NCBI RefSeq assembly: GCF_030272615.1
Contig: NC_081409.1
Span: 913,195,840 to 913,259,839 of the forward strand
DNA length: 64,000 nucleotides
Reading direction: 5' to 3'
From: Cryptomeria japonica
Lineage: Eukaryota > Streptophyta > Pinopsida > Cupressales > Cupressaceae
Shown here in pieces: positions 21,716-31,990 of the stretch. The notes under the pieces are model-generated. The model was not told the origin of the DNA and made no database searches. It saw only the letters and a program-made list of their open reading frames with translations. The number at the start of each line of letters is the position of its first letter. Position 1 is the stretch's first letter. Both the position numbers and the translations under genes were made by a program.

Positions 21716-22032
21716 GTTATCCTAATAGTTTTGGTGGTGGTAGGCAAGTTTACCAAGGTAGGACATTTCATACTAGGGAACTTAACTGATGGAGCACATA
21801 TAATTGCTCAAAAATTTGTTTAGGTTTTTTTTCATTGCATGGGATACTTGAGAGGATTATCTCTAACAGGGATGTCAGAATGACATCCAGATTTTGGAAA
21901 CACAATTAAACATCAATTCAACTTACCATCAGTTCAACTTACCATGAGAATCCTTGGGAACACAATTAAACATCAATTCAACTTACCATCCAAAGACAAA
22001 TGGTCAACTATAAAGAGTGAATCAAGGGCTAG
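21716..22032 (+). pseudogene. pol: Gypsy-A (chromovirus) integrase core fragment
   Basis: Reads VVVGKFTKVGHFI (core start; the catalytic Asp of the usual VVVDRF is Gly), then after a frameshift GILERIISNRDVRMTSRFWK, the second catalytic region (usually ISDRD). NIN-TYHPKTNGQ-like text follows, and RVNQGLE near 22015. The segment begins exactly where the Copia-A LTR ends and is broken by a 60-bp internal duplication and stops. It continues at 27109. Confidence 0.75.
21898..21990 (+). repeat. 60-bp direct duplication inside Gypsy-A integrase
   Basis: A 33-bp phrase (ACACAATTAAACATCAATTC plus what follows) occurs at 21898-21930 and 21958-21990, with the start points 60 bp apart. The length is 20 codons, so the frame is kept. 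Confidence 0.85.
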
Positions 22033-22278
22033 AAGTGTTTGAATCACCGTGGCCATTACACCAAAAGCTCAAGCTGTCGGTGAACGGGAGAGCGAATAGA
22101 GTTAAGGATCCACGAGAGGTGAGAGAAATCCATGTCGCGAATCCACAGGAGGTTCTAACTATGGCCAACAACCCCCCCTCAACATCTACTAAGGATTCCA
22201 GGGGCACCCCCCCTCCGCACCAACAGAGGATTCCAAGGGCCACTCCAGGGATTCAAACCCGTGACCTAGCGCTCTGAT
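22033..22278 (-). mobile_element. tRNA-related SINE-like unit, head truncated by Copia-C
   Basis: On the minus strand it begins ATCAGAGCGCTAGGTCACGG and continues with a good Pol III B-box (GGTTTGAATCC). The left limit is where Gypsy-A integrase homology stops. No clear A-tail or target duplication is visible. The TGGT expected at the head is missing because Copia-C starts there. The GC content is above its surroundings. The limits are approximate. Confidence 0.5.
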
Positions 22279-23765
22279 TGTTGGCATTATGTGAACCGGT
22301 ATGAGGACATAATAACATTGTATGTTGTCATTGATGTTAATATGTTGAAGAGGTGAGAACCGACATATGTGAGAACCGATATAACACTGTGAACCGCCAT
22401 TTGTGCCAAAGTGAAATGGTATGTTTGTTCAAGGTGAACCGATATATGGTTATGGGAACCAGCACATGGAAGAATTGTATGACTACCGGTTGGTAGTCTC
22501 AACTTCAAGGTTTCTGGTTGAAGTGCTTCAAGCCTGTGTGGCTCAATCGGTGACTTTGTGTCATGAGTTTGCATGGTAATGAAGAACAGATCGTGTTGCC
22601 ACGTAAGCCTTGTGCGCGTGAAGGATCTTGCATGAAGGAGATGGTTCCTATCTACCTTGGGAATGTGCAAAGTCTGTTAAATGGTGATAATGTGTGATGG
22701 GTTATCAGTCGCCATGTAATCGGTGGAAATGAACAATGGAGAATGTCTTGAGATTGGATCAAGAACTATTGCATTTAATGCAGTGTTCTCAACAGTCAGG
22801 ATTGAACTGTTTGAATTCCTTAACCTAACAGGTTTAGGGTTTATGGTTTAGAATTTATGCTACCGACCTATCTGTTTTCCTATAAGGTCGATGTTGTGTC
22901 TCTTTCTGAGGTTGTTGGCTATGAGTATCCAAGAGAAGGAATACGTTATTCTTACAAGACCAAAAGGAGAGAAGTGATACCTACAGAGTGTAAGTGCAGA
23001 AGGTGAAGAGGAGCTTAAGGAAATTTGCATTGGCATTGAGTGTTGTTACCAGATCATTGTAATACCTGTTGATCTCTAACCACTTCAACAGTTGAGAAAT
23101 CCCTTAACAAGGTAGCTTTAATAGGCTTGGTGTAAATCCTTTAATAGGGTGACTCAAAACCATTGAGTTCTTGAAATCCTCTAACAAGGTAACCTTTAAC
23201 AGGGTTTAACCCTTAACCGGGTATTCTAGCCAACCCTTAACTGGGTGATCCCTAACAGGATTATTTCCTAACATAACCTATTGTATCAGTCTTTAACTGG
23301 ACAAGGCTCCTAACAAAGAGGACTTCTAAAGAGTTCAAAATCAAGCTTGTGGGTATTCATCCCCACCATGGTTTTTCCCTGTTGGGTTTTGCCACATGAA
23401 AAATATGTGTGTTATGTGTGATGTCTTCTTCATGTGATGCTTTGTTGTTTTCTATCAAGCGGTGAATCTTGTTGATCTAGTTTCTCATATGTATATCCTT
23501 GATGGTAGTTTACCTGGTCATGCATTAGGGTGAAAAGGAAATGAAGTGTTAGATTGTATGAGAAGATAAGTGTTAGCCGGTTTATGCTTGTCTCAGTTAT
23601 TCTAGGTTTTTTCGGTTGTACTCTGTTTGAGGACCAGTGTCACTGTTTGTCTGTCAATGCACAAGTGTCTGCAGAAAAACCAGTTCAAGATTTTTTTTGT
23701 CTATACTGATTCACCCCCCCCTCTCAGTATCAGTTGGGTACTACTTGTTCATCATTGTTTTATCA
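22279..23765 (+). repeat. 5' LTR of Copia-C (1,487 bp)
   Basis: Starts TGTTGGCATTATGTG and ends TTTTATCA before ATTGGTATCAGAGC. It aligns with the reversed Copia-B LTRs along most of its length, including the hairpin block near 23361-23396. Several ACCGGT sites of Copia-B are changed here. Confidence 0.88.
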
Positions 23766-23836
23766 ATTGGTATCAGAGCATCCTCCGGGTCCTCTATGTT
23801 ATAAGCTTAACTGCTTGAGGTAAAGATCCCAGTCTA

Positions 23837-26800
23837 ATGATGAAGAGGGAAGGTCCAAAGTTCAACAGATAAAATTTCAGTATATGGAAAGAGAGAATGA
23901 AGATATACATCAAAAGCATGGGTGCTCAACACTCGAGCTATGTTGAGAATGCCTATGTTGCCCCTGTTGGCACTCTCACCGATGACTAGAAGAGAGAGAT
24001 ACAGGAGAATGGGCAAGTCATGGAAGCCCTAATTAGTAGTTTATCTGACATTGAGTTTATTGATGTCCAAGATAAGGAAAATCCCAAAGAGGTATGGGAT
24101 ACTCTTGAAAATATTTATGGCAGTGATGAGCATGTAAAACAAGCTAAGGAAGAAAGCCTTAGATGGAAGTTTGAAGATATGCGGATGGTTGAAGGTGAGA
24201 CCATTCAATAGTATGGAATAAGAATCAAAACTGTTGTTGGAGATATCAACAGTGCAGGGGGTAAAACAGAAGATTCCACTGTGGTAAGCAAAGTCCTAAG
24301 ATCCCTATTGTTGGTCTATGCAATAAGGGTTGCTGCCATTCAGGAGATGAGATCAATAGACAAGACTAAGGTATCCCTAGACTCAATCATTTTAAAGTTG
24401 ATAGCCTATGAGCTAAATAGTTTTGATGGCAGTGTACAAAAGACTGAATCATCTTTTAAAGCTTCTGCAATACCATCCAGAAAAGGAAAAGAAGCTAGCA
24501 CTAGTGGTGAACCAAGACAAAGCAGAGAAATGGATGATGAGGAAATTCTGATGGCATTTGAAGCTCTCCTTGCCAGGAAACTTCCTAAAGGAACCGACAA
24601 ATATAGAGGTAAGCTACTTTTAAAATGCTTTTCCTATAACCGGATAGGACATATTGTTGTAAACTGTCCTAATGGTGACAACAAGGACAAACCAGAAAGG
24701 TTCAAGAAATTCAAAGGAGGAAACCGGAGAAACTGTTTTGTGGTAGTTGATGAAGGTGTCACAGATTAGGAATCAGAGGATGAAGAAAATGAAGATATTG
24801 TGTTTGTTGTTGTCAAGGAAGATGTGTCAGACAAGAAGGCTCTTGTCTCCCGGTTTGATAATTCCAATGAGTGGATCATTGACAGTGGTTGTTCTCACCA
24901 TATGACTTGTGAACGGAGAAAGTTTCTATCCTTGGAAGAGTATGATGGTGGTGTGGTTCGCTTTGGCAATGATGCACCATGCATGGTCAAAGGAAGAGGG
25001 TCTATCTCTCTGAATGGAAAGAGTAGTGTTGACAATGTGTATTGGGTTGATGGTCTCAGAAACAACCTTCTAAGTGTTGCCTAGCTTAATGACAGTGGCC
25101 TCACTCTGGAATTCAAGAATGCAGTTTGCAGAATCAAAGGAAAGAATGGTGAATTGGTGGCCACCGACATGTAGACCAAAGGTAACCTATTTCAGCTAAA
25201 TGCAAATATAAGTAAATGTATTATGGCTAAATTTGATGATAGCTGGATATGGCATAGGAGACTCTGCCATGTAAACTTTGATAACATTGTGAAGGCTAGT
25301 AAGATGAAGGCAGTTAGAGGGTTGCCAGTTCTAAGCAAACCGGATAATACCTTGTGCAGAGAGTGTCAATTGGGGACAATTTCTTCCTCAACCTTTAAAG
25401 GTAAATCTTTCACTATTGACAACTTGCTTGATCTTGTGCATACTGATTTGTGTGGTCCTATAAAAACTAGAAGTATGCAGGGTGATAAGTACTTCATGAT
25501 TCTCATTGATGACTGCTCAAGAATGATGTAGGTCACATTCTTGAAAGACAAGTCTGAAGCCTTTGTAAAGTTCAAAGCTTTTAGAGCATTAGTGGAGAAG
25601 GAAAGCAGTAAAAGGATCAAGTGCCTGAGAACTGATCAAGGAGGGGAATTCCCTTCCGGTGAATTCAACAAGTAATGTGAAGAACATGGCATCAAGAGGC
25701 AACTGTCTGCCCCCCGGACTCCATAGCAGAATGGCCTAGCAGAGAGGAATAACCAAACTGTAGTTGAAGTAGCTAGAACCATGTTGATTCGAGGAAAGGT
25801 AGCTCACACCTTTTGGAGAGAAGCAGTGAGCACTGCAGTCTACACAATGAACTGGGCACTCATCAAGAAAGGTAAGGATAAAACTCCTTATGAGTATTGG
25901 ACCGGTAAGACACCTAAGGTTAGCTACTTTAGAGTGTTTGGTAGCAAATGTTACACCAAGAGGAGTGAACACCAGAGCAAATTTGATACGAAATGAGATG
26001 AGGGAATATTCCTAGGATATTCCACCAAGAGCAAAGCTCTCAAGTGTTTCAACAATAGGACTCAAAGAATTATGGAAAGCATCAATGTAAGAGTTGATGA
26101 AACCTCTGAGAAAACTGAGGAAACCGGTAGTGAGCAAGTGGTAAATGAACTGGTTGTAATATTCTGGGGACCGGTTGTCAGTCAACCAAGTTCCAATAAC
26201 AGTTTTCCTACACCGATAGATGTAGATGCTGATACTGATGCAGATGAGGATGAAGAAGAAAAGCAAGAGGAATCCATTAAGACCATTCCTTGGTATGTCA
26301 AGCTAAATCATGATCCTAAGTAGATCATATGAGATAAGGATGCAGGAATCCTTACAAGAAGAAAGGTCAGAGAAAACTCATGTATGATCTCTGAATTTCA
26401 GCCTAAATCATTCAAAGAGGCTCATAAAGATGAAGACTGGATCAAGGCAATGGAAGAAGAACTTGACTAGATAGAGAAAAATGGTACATGGTCTTTGGTA
26501 CCCAGACCGAAGCATAAAAATGTCATTGGTACCAAATGGGTCTTCAGAAATAAGCTGAATGAGGATGGCATAGTGATTAGGAACAAAGCCAAATTGGTGT
26601 GCAAAGGATATGCTCAAGAAGAAGGAGAAGACTATGGAGAAACCTTTGCTCCCATAGCCAGATTGGAAGGAGTCTGTATGCTTCTTGCATATGCAGCTTT
26701 TAAAGGTTTCAGAGTATATCAAATGGATGTAAAATCTGCATTCCTAAATGGTGTACTTGAAGAGGAGGTGTATATTGAGCAACCAAATGGGTTTGCCCTA

Positions 26801-26890
26801 TCTGAAGAAAGTGACATGGTATGTAGGCTACATAAAGCCTTATATGGTCTAAAGAAGGCACATAGAGCATGGTATGAGCGTCTACATTCC
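23837..26890 (+). pseudogene. gag-pol: Copia-C gag, protease, integrase and partial RT in one stop-ridden frame
   Basis: The start ATG at 23837 is the equivalent of the Copia-B gag start. One frame runs 3,054 bp without a frameshift but has about 12 stops, mostly TAG (for example 23987-23989, 24209-24211, 25082-25084, 26321-26323). In order: gag (VWDTLENIYGSDEHVKQ), a knuckle with the second Cys changed (CFSYNRIGHIVVNC), protease WIIDSGCSHHMT, WHRRLCHVNFDNI, LVHTDLCGPI, LRTDQGGEF, FWREAVSTAVYTMN, an acidic linker, and RT to [12 protein letters not shown]. The RT active site and RNase H are absent, removed by the 26890 junction. Several stops sit where Copia-B has CAG or CAA. Confidence 0.9.
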
Positions 26891-27108
26891 TCTCTGCTAG
26901 GCCATTCTGCTATGGAGTCTGGGGGACAGACAGTTGCCTCTTGATGTCATGTTCTTCACAGTACTTGTTGAATTCACCGGAAGTGAATTCTCCTCCTTGA
27001 TCAGTTCTCAGGCACTTGATCCTTTTATCGCTTTCCTTCTCCACTAATGCTCTGAAAGCTTTGAACTTTACAAAGGCTTCAGACTTGTCTTTCAAGAATG
27101 TGATCATT
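26891..27108 (-). pseudogene. Inverted integrase fragment joined to Copia-C
   Basis: The minus strand reads FLKDKSEAFVKFKAFRALVE, CLRTDQGGEFTSGEF and EERNN-type integrase text. It is the reverse of the segment at about 25540-25750, but it is not a copy of it: it lacks the stops of Copia-C and differs at several residues. A short shared ATTCCT lies at the junction with the RT text. It probably came from another family member by template switching or end joining. Confidence 0.8.
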
Positions 27109-27650
27109 ATATGTGCTCATGAAAATGGAAGATTAGGTTAATATGATCAAGTAAAGATTAGCAAAAGTTAACGATCGGCAATAAAGCTATGTCGATGCAA
27201 AGCAACTCCCAAATAATTTGTGGTGGGAGAGAAGGTTCTTCTTCGAGTGAAGCCTCAGAAAAGTTCCATCAAGTTTAGAAAGGCCTCTAAACTAGTCCCA
27301 ACATATGTGGGTCCCTTTGAAGTCCTAGAAGTTATCAACATAGTAGCCTACATAATTTCTCTACCACCAACTCTCGCTCAATTACATAATATTTTTCTTG
27401 TTTCTTATCTTAATAAGTATGAAACAAATTTTGAACACATGATTGACTATAATTCCTAGTAGGTGCAGGATCAAAGAGTGGTCATGATCAAACCACTTAG
27501 AATACTCAAGGTGTGTAAGTTGCACTTACCTAACTATGAGGTTATGCAATACAAAGTCAATTTGGACCAGTATGCATAAGATACTGCTACATGGGAGGAT
27601 TATGATAAAATCATTTAGAAATTTCCCTATTTATCCAAAAACAAATAAGT
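27109..27650 (+). pseudogene. pol: Gypsy-A integrase C-terminal domain and chromodomain remnant
   Basis: After a poorly matched start (27109-27200), the frame at 27220 reads VGEKVLLRVKPQKSSIKFRK, then LVPTYVGPFEVLE and a degraded LAQLHNIFLVSYLNKY. This is the GPY/F-type integrase C-terminal domain of chromoviruses. Downstream, beyond a stop, is chromodomain-like YKVNLDQYA...TATWEDYDKII. It continues the element begun at 21716. Several stops are present and no intact frame remains. The chromodomain would guide integration to heterochromatin in intact relatives. Confidence 0.78.
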
Positions 27651-27724
27651 TATTGTGTTGAGAACTATATGGATTTGTTATATGTTAATAATCATTGAGG
27701 ATGTCCATTCACAGGGGGGGAATA

Positions 27725-29139
27725 TGTTACATCTCTCATTCTTGACTTTGGAAAAATTATTATTATGCTTTTTGTGATTAGTTAATCAATGAAATTATTT
27801 TTCTTTCACTATGAATGGAAATTCTTAATGGTTGGAAATTGAACAATGAAGTTATTATGTTATTGATATTTATTGAAAACTATTAATATGGTTAAGATGT
27901 GACTAACTATTTTTTCATGTAACCTAGTGGATGCAGGGTGCATGACACCCTCAAGAGGGAGGGAGAGTATCATCGAGGAGAGGATTTCAAAATTTGGAAA
28001 AGAACAATTGCCATTCAACCCTAAGTCAAGAAAATAGATTGTGTTCTCATTGTATCACCACCTTGGTTGAGGGATGTTCATCACATCCTTTTGTTTGTTG
28101 TTGGTCAGTGTTACCTTGTTATTTGAGTGGTTAGCATATCTTGGTTATGAATCTCAATTTTCTTCTTAATTTAATTTTTAATGAATTAATTAATTGTGAT
28201 ATGTATTTATGTGTGTGTACACACACACAGATATTATTGAACTCCCTTTCAATGATTGTTTAACTATTTATAATGCTTCCTAATCTATTTATGTATTTAT
28301 TTATGTACAAAAGCATTCTTACATTTCTTTCACCAAGCACTAGTGGAGAACATTATGATTTGCATGTTTATATATTGTAATTATTTTGGAGGAATATTTT
28401 CTTGCATACCATTCTTAATCACTGAAATACTTACCATAAGGTCAAAGAGAATGTTTCCGAAGTAAGCCATTGTGCACACGAATCTAAATTTTAACGTACT
28501 CTGCCACCCCACTCTTGTAGAGATATCTCAAATTTGGTTTTCTTGGATCAGTATCCTCCATGATGCAATTATTACATATAAATTATGCTTTGGCTAATTA
28601 AGGGGTTAATGGGATGAAGAAAGGATAGTAATTATCAAGGAAAAGAAAGAAGAAGTGAGAGCAGAAGCTTATTCTCTCAAGGGGCCACTTTGCCTTAACC
28701 TTTGAATCTTGATCGCTAGAGAGGGTGGGAAAACACTTATTATTTTAATGGAGTACACTTGTGATTATCTTTGGAGATCTAGTAGGATCGAGGTGGTCTT
28801 TTCTTGCACAAGAGACATGAAATGTAGCTTAGTAGGCATGAGCCTTACCTTCTATTTTCATTTCTATGTCTTAGTACATCAATAAGTAATGTTTTGATAC
28901 GCATGGAGAAGCTTGGTATTTGTTTAATCTTTTTTTTCATCATGCAAGGAATGTTGATCTTATAATGTAGAAAAAAACACATTAGAGGACTATGATCCAT
29001 ACTATGTACCCATCCATGACACCTCGGTTCAGATCAACATGGTCTCAATAATCAAAATTAATGTATTGATATTTAGTAGATAATTATTTAGTAGTAGTCT
29101 AAATCCAAATAAAGATATGGTATGAAAGTATGATGTAAC
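27725..29139 (+). repeat. Gypsy-A 3' LTR, interrupted one base before its end by NA-2
   Basis: It follows a polypurine-like ACAGGGGGGGAATA. It starts TGTTACATC; joined with the base at 36527, it ends GATGTAACA, the exact reverse complement of its start, which fixes both ends (about 1,416 bp). It is non-coding and AT-rich, with an alternating GTGTGTGTACACACACAC run near 28210-28228. Confidence 0.8.
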
Positions 29140-30204
29140 TGTTGGCTTGATGATGATTGTAATGTATTCATCACTTGTTGTCATTGATGAAACACTCTCA
29201 CACACACATATGATTACATTGACTATCGGTGTAACTTCATTGGTTTACACTGTTAACCGGTATGTTTAAGGTCTATCTCTAACCGGTACTCTGTGTCAAC
29301 CGATATGTGCCTAAGAGATAACCTATGGTTACATTAAGTCAGCATCAAAATGAAGATGAAGATGAAAATGGAGATCAAGTGGAAGATTCTAGGACAATGG
29401 TTCACATGTTTTGTTCCAACCGGTTTCGACTGTTCTAACCGATATCCATTTTTGTGATGAGTTATGTTTAATTGTCTAGATACACTGCACCTAGGAAATT
29501 GTGTTCCTATGGCCGACATAAGATTTGTATTTCTATTTAAAGACATCTTAGTGAATCATTTGAAGGAGAGAGAACTGATATAGAAGAGTAGATTTATGTG
29601 AATACAGATATGCATAAAGAGTGAAATCTTTTGTTGAAGAGTGATAAGTGTTAAGATGAAGAGCAGTGTTTGAATGTACTTAGAATGATCTGATCAAGCA
29701 AGTCTTGTGCTACTTAGAATAGATCAAACCTTTCTTGTTGTTTTCTAATCATTACAACATAATCAAATCCCCTAACTGGGTAAGCTCTAACAAGCTTCAT
29801 TGTACAAATCCTCTAACAAGGTGATCCATTAGTTTGGATTCTCAAATCCTCCAGCAAGGTTACTCTTAATAGGGTATAAGCTTCTAATCAAGCCTGGGAT
29901 CTCTAACAAGATTCACTCCTAGCAGAGCACTTTGTAAGACCTTAACCGGTCAGTTATCTATTACTGTAGATATTTAACTTGTGAGTTCCATCTCACCATG
30001 GTTTTTACCTATTTGGGTTTTCCACGTATAAACACTTATGTTATGTTGGATGTTATACTTTATGTGGATGTTGTTATTTCATTTTGGATAGCATGTATTT
30101 TGTTTAAATGCTTGGTTAAGTTCATCTACCAGTTAGTGTTTGAAGTTGTGTTTGTTTTGGTGTCACTTATTCACCCACCCTCTCAGTGCTTTTCAAGACC
30201 ATCA
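29140..30204 (+). repeat. 5' LTR of NA-2 (1,065 bp)
   Basis: It is 41 bp shorter than the 3' LTR. Most of the difference is one missing 40-bp unit near 29460, lying between copies of CATTTTTGTGATGAGTTA. It shares the CTTAACCGGTC and GTGAGTTCCATCTCAC phrases with NA-1. Confidence 0.9.
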
Positions 30205-30266
30205 ATTGGTATTAGAGCCTAACTTCTTTGAAGCCTAAGCACTTAGAAGGGAATCTTGAAACTACC

Positions 30267-31546
30267 ATGGGGGACAGAAGCTACTTCGAGATGGTTAGAG
30301 AGGTAGAAGCTAGCAGAAATGAAATTGAATCCCTTAGGGGCAAACTAAAAGTTTCTCAAGAGAAAAGGAGAGAGTTATATGAAAAACTGCTAGAAATATC
30401 TGATAATAGTTCTTCATATGAAGCCAATATTGAAGCTTTAGTTGCTGAAGTTGAAAAGGTGAATAGTGAGAAACTGAATCTAAGAAGAGAACTAGAAGGT
30501 CTCACTATCCGCATGAGTTAAGAACTGGAAGCCAAAAGAGCTGCTGAAGAGCTTATCAAGGTAAGAGATCAAGAAATCATAAAGATCAAATGGGAAAAAG
30601 ACACTATACATGAGGACTTGATTTCTGAAACAGAAGAGAAGGAGAACCTAAAGCTAGACCTTGAGTTGGCATCATCTTAGAAAGAGAACCGGTCTAAGAA
30701 TAATAAAGATCTTGTCAAAAATCTTACTGAAGCCAATGAGAAATTGGAGAAGTTCATCAAAAGTTCTACCATGCTGGAAGAACAAATTCAATCACAGAGA
30801 ATGAAGGGTGATATCTCTAGACTTGGTTTTCATACAACTGAAAAAGGTGAATCCTCTGGTACAAAGAACAAAACTACTTCTAAAGTCAATAAGACTACCG
30901 GTAAGAAGGTTTTTAAACCTATCTGCTTTATTTGTCACAAGCCTGATCATACTGCAAATGTTTGTAGAAACAAACCTAACAGAAATGCAAATTACAATAG
31001 TAATGCTAGGTATGTGTCTAGAAAGTTTGAAGGTCATTGCTACACATGTGGAATGTATGGGCATAGACATATTGAGTGCAGATATGGATCAAACAATCCT
31101 ATACCACACATGCATCCTAGACCAAATGGTGACCGGATAAGGAATTTTAATAACCAGGTAAACTGGAACTGGTAAAGATCCTATGGCAACCGGTTTAGTC
31201 CATTCGAAATGGAAAAGGCAACAAATGTTGTTTGCACCTTTTGTAATAACTTTGGCCATGTTGCTATGGACTACAGAAGAAGAACAAGAAGAGGAAATGC
31301 AGGACCCTAGAGATCATTGGTATGGTCTGTTGCCACTGCAACAAACCGAGGCACTTAGCAAAGTTTTGCAGATTAAGAAATAGTAAACCGGTCAACTCCT
31401 TTAAGGATCAAAAAGGCAAACAGAAAGTTGATGTTGAGGAGACCAGAGAAGATATGAATCAGATTTGGAAAAAGAAAGGTGATGACTCACCTAGAGAAGA
31501 AACTATTCCTTCACCCAGTGAAGCGAATCCAACACCGGTGACTTAA
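30267..31546 (+). pseudogene. NA-2 ORF1: Gag-like coiled-coil and zinc-knuckle protein
   Basis: The start ATG at 30267 (MGDRSYFEMVREVE) is matched to NA-1. The coiled coil has the shared KLNLRRELEGLTIRMS block, cut by a TAA (30520-30522) where NA-1 has Gln. Four knuckle sites follow: CFICHKPDHTANVC, CYTCGMYGHRHIEC, CTFCNNFGHVAMDY (last Cys lost) and CCHCNKPRHLAKFC. Stops lie at about 30678 and 31173, and a frameshift before the fourth knuckle (near 31320). The C-terminus is Lys/Glu-rich and ends TPVT. Expected to package RNA; there is no direct evidence for that. Confidence 0.8.
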
Positions 31547-31990
31547 GCCTATCTAACACGGCTAAGGGGAGCTTAACGGTAAAACATTTCCAGACCCCTT
31601 TGTAAAATGAGCAGGAAAGAATTTTTGAATTTTGGTGACTTTTTGTTGACGTGTTATCAACTGGTATTTCACTTAAGCGGTAAATAAAAATTAGGGTTTG
31701 TAACCTAAAAATGTGAGCATTTATTACAGTTGGTAAAGTGGATAAAAACAAGTTTTACTTTATCATTTTTACCCTCTCTTTTGAAAAAGAAATTTGAAGC
31801 GATTGCAGAGCAGAATAAGATTGTCTTGGTGTAAATTAGCGAATTTATTTGTGATTAGAGAAATCAAGTTGAATTGAAAGTTGTAGAGAGGCGAATGGGT
31901 GTGCATTTGAACATTTCAACCGAGAAATGGAGCGACGTGCAAGATACAAGGTATTTCTTTGTATACCACTTTGAAACTTGTTTATCTAGA
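31547..31990 (+). other. 444-bp spacer between NA-2 ORF1 and ORF2
   Basis: Non-coding. It begins with GCCTATC...GGCTAAGGGGAGC, echoing the palindrome and purine run of the NA-1 spacer, then a C-run. A TATA-like GGATAAAAACA lies near 31740. The upstream in-frame ATG at 31874 is not used in my model because NA-1 has no counterpart. Confidence 0.6.

Larger units (their letters stand above)
22279..26890 (+). mobile_element. Copia-C: 5' part of a Ty1/Copia element, 3' part lost
   Basis: The 5' LTR (22279-23765), primer site (23768-23779, TGGTATCAGAGC) and gag-pol up to the RT motif [18 protein letters not shown] are present. At about 26890 the sequence switches to an inverted integrase piece, and no 3' LTR follows. 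It is the same family as Copia-B. Confidence 0.9.

Noticed and set aside
27220-27459. Intact small gene with a VGEKVLLRVKP domain
   Set aside because: It is the integrase C-terminal domain of Gypsy-A, continuous with the fragment at 21716 before later insertions.
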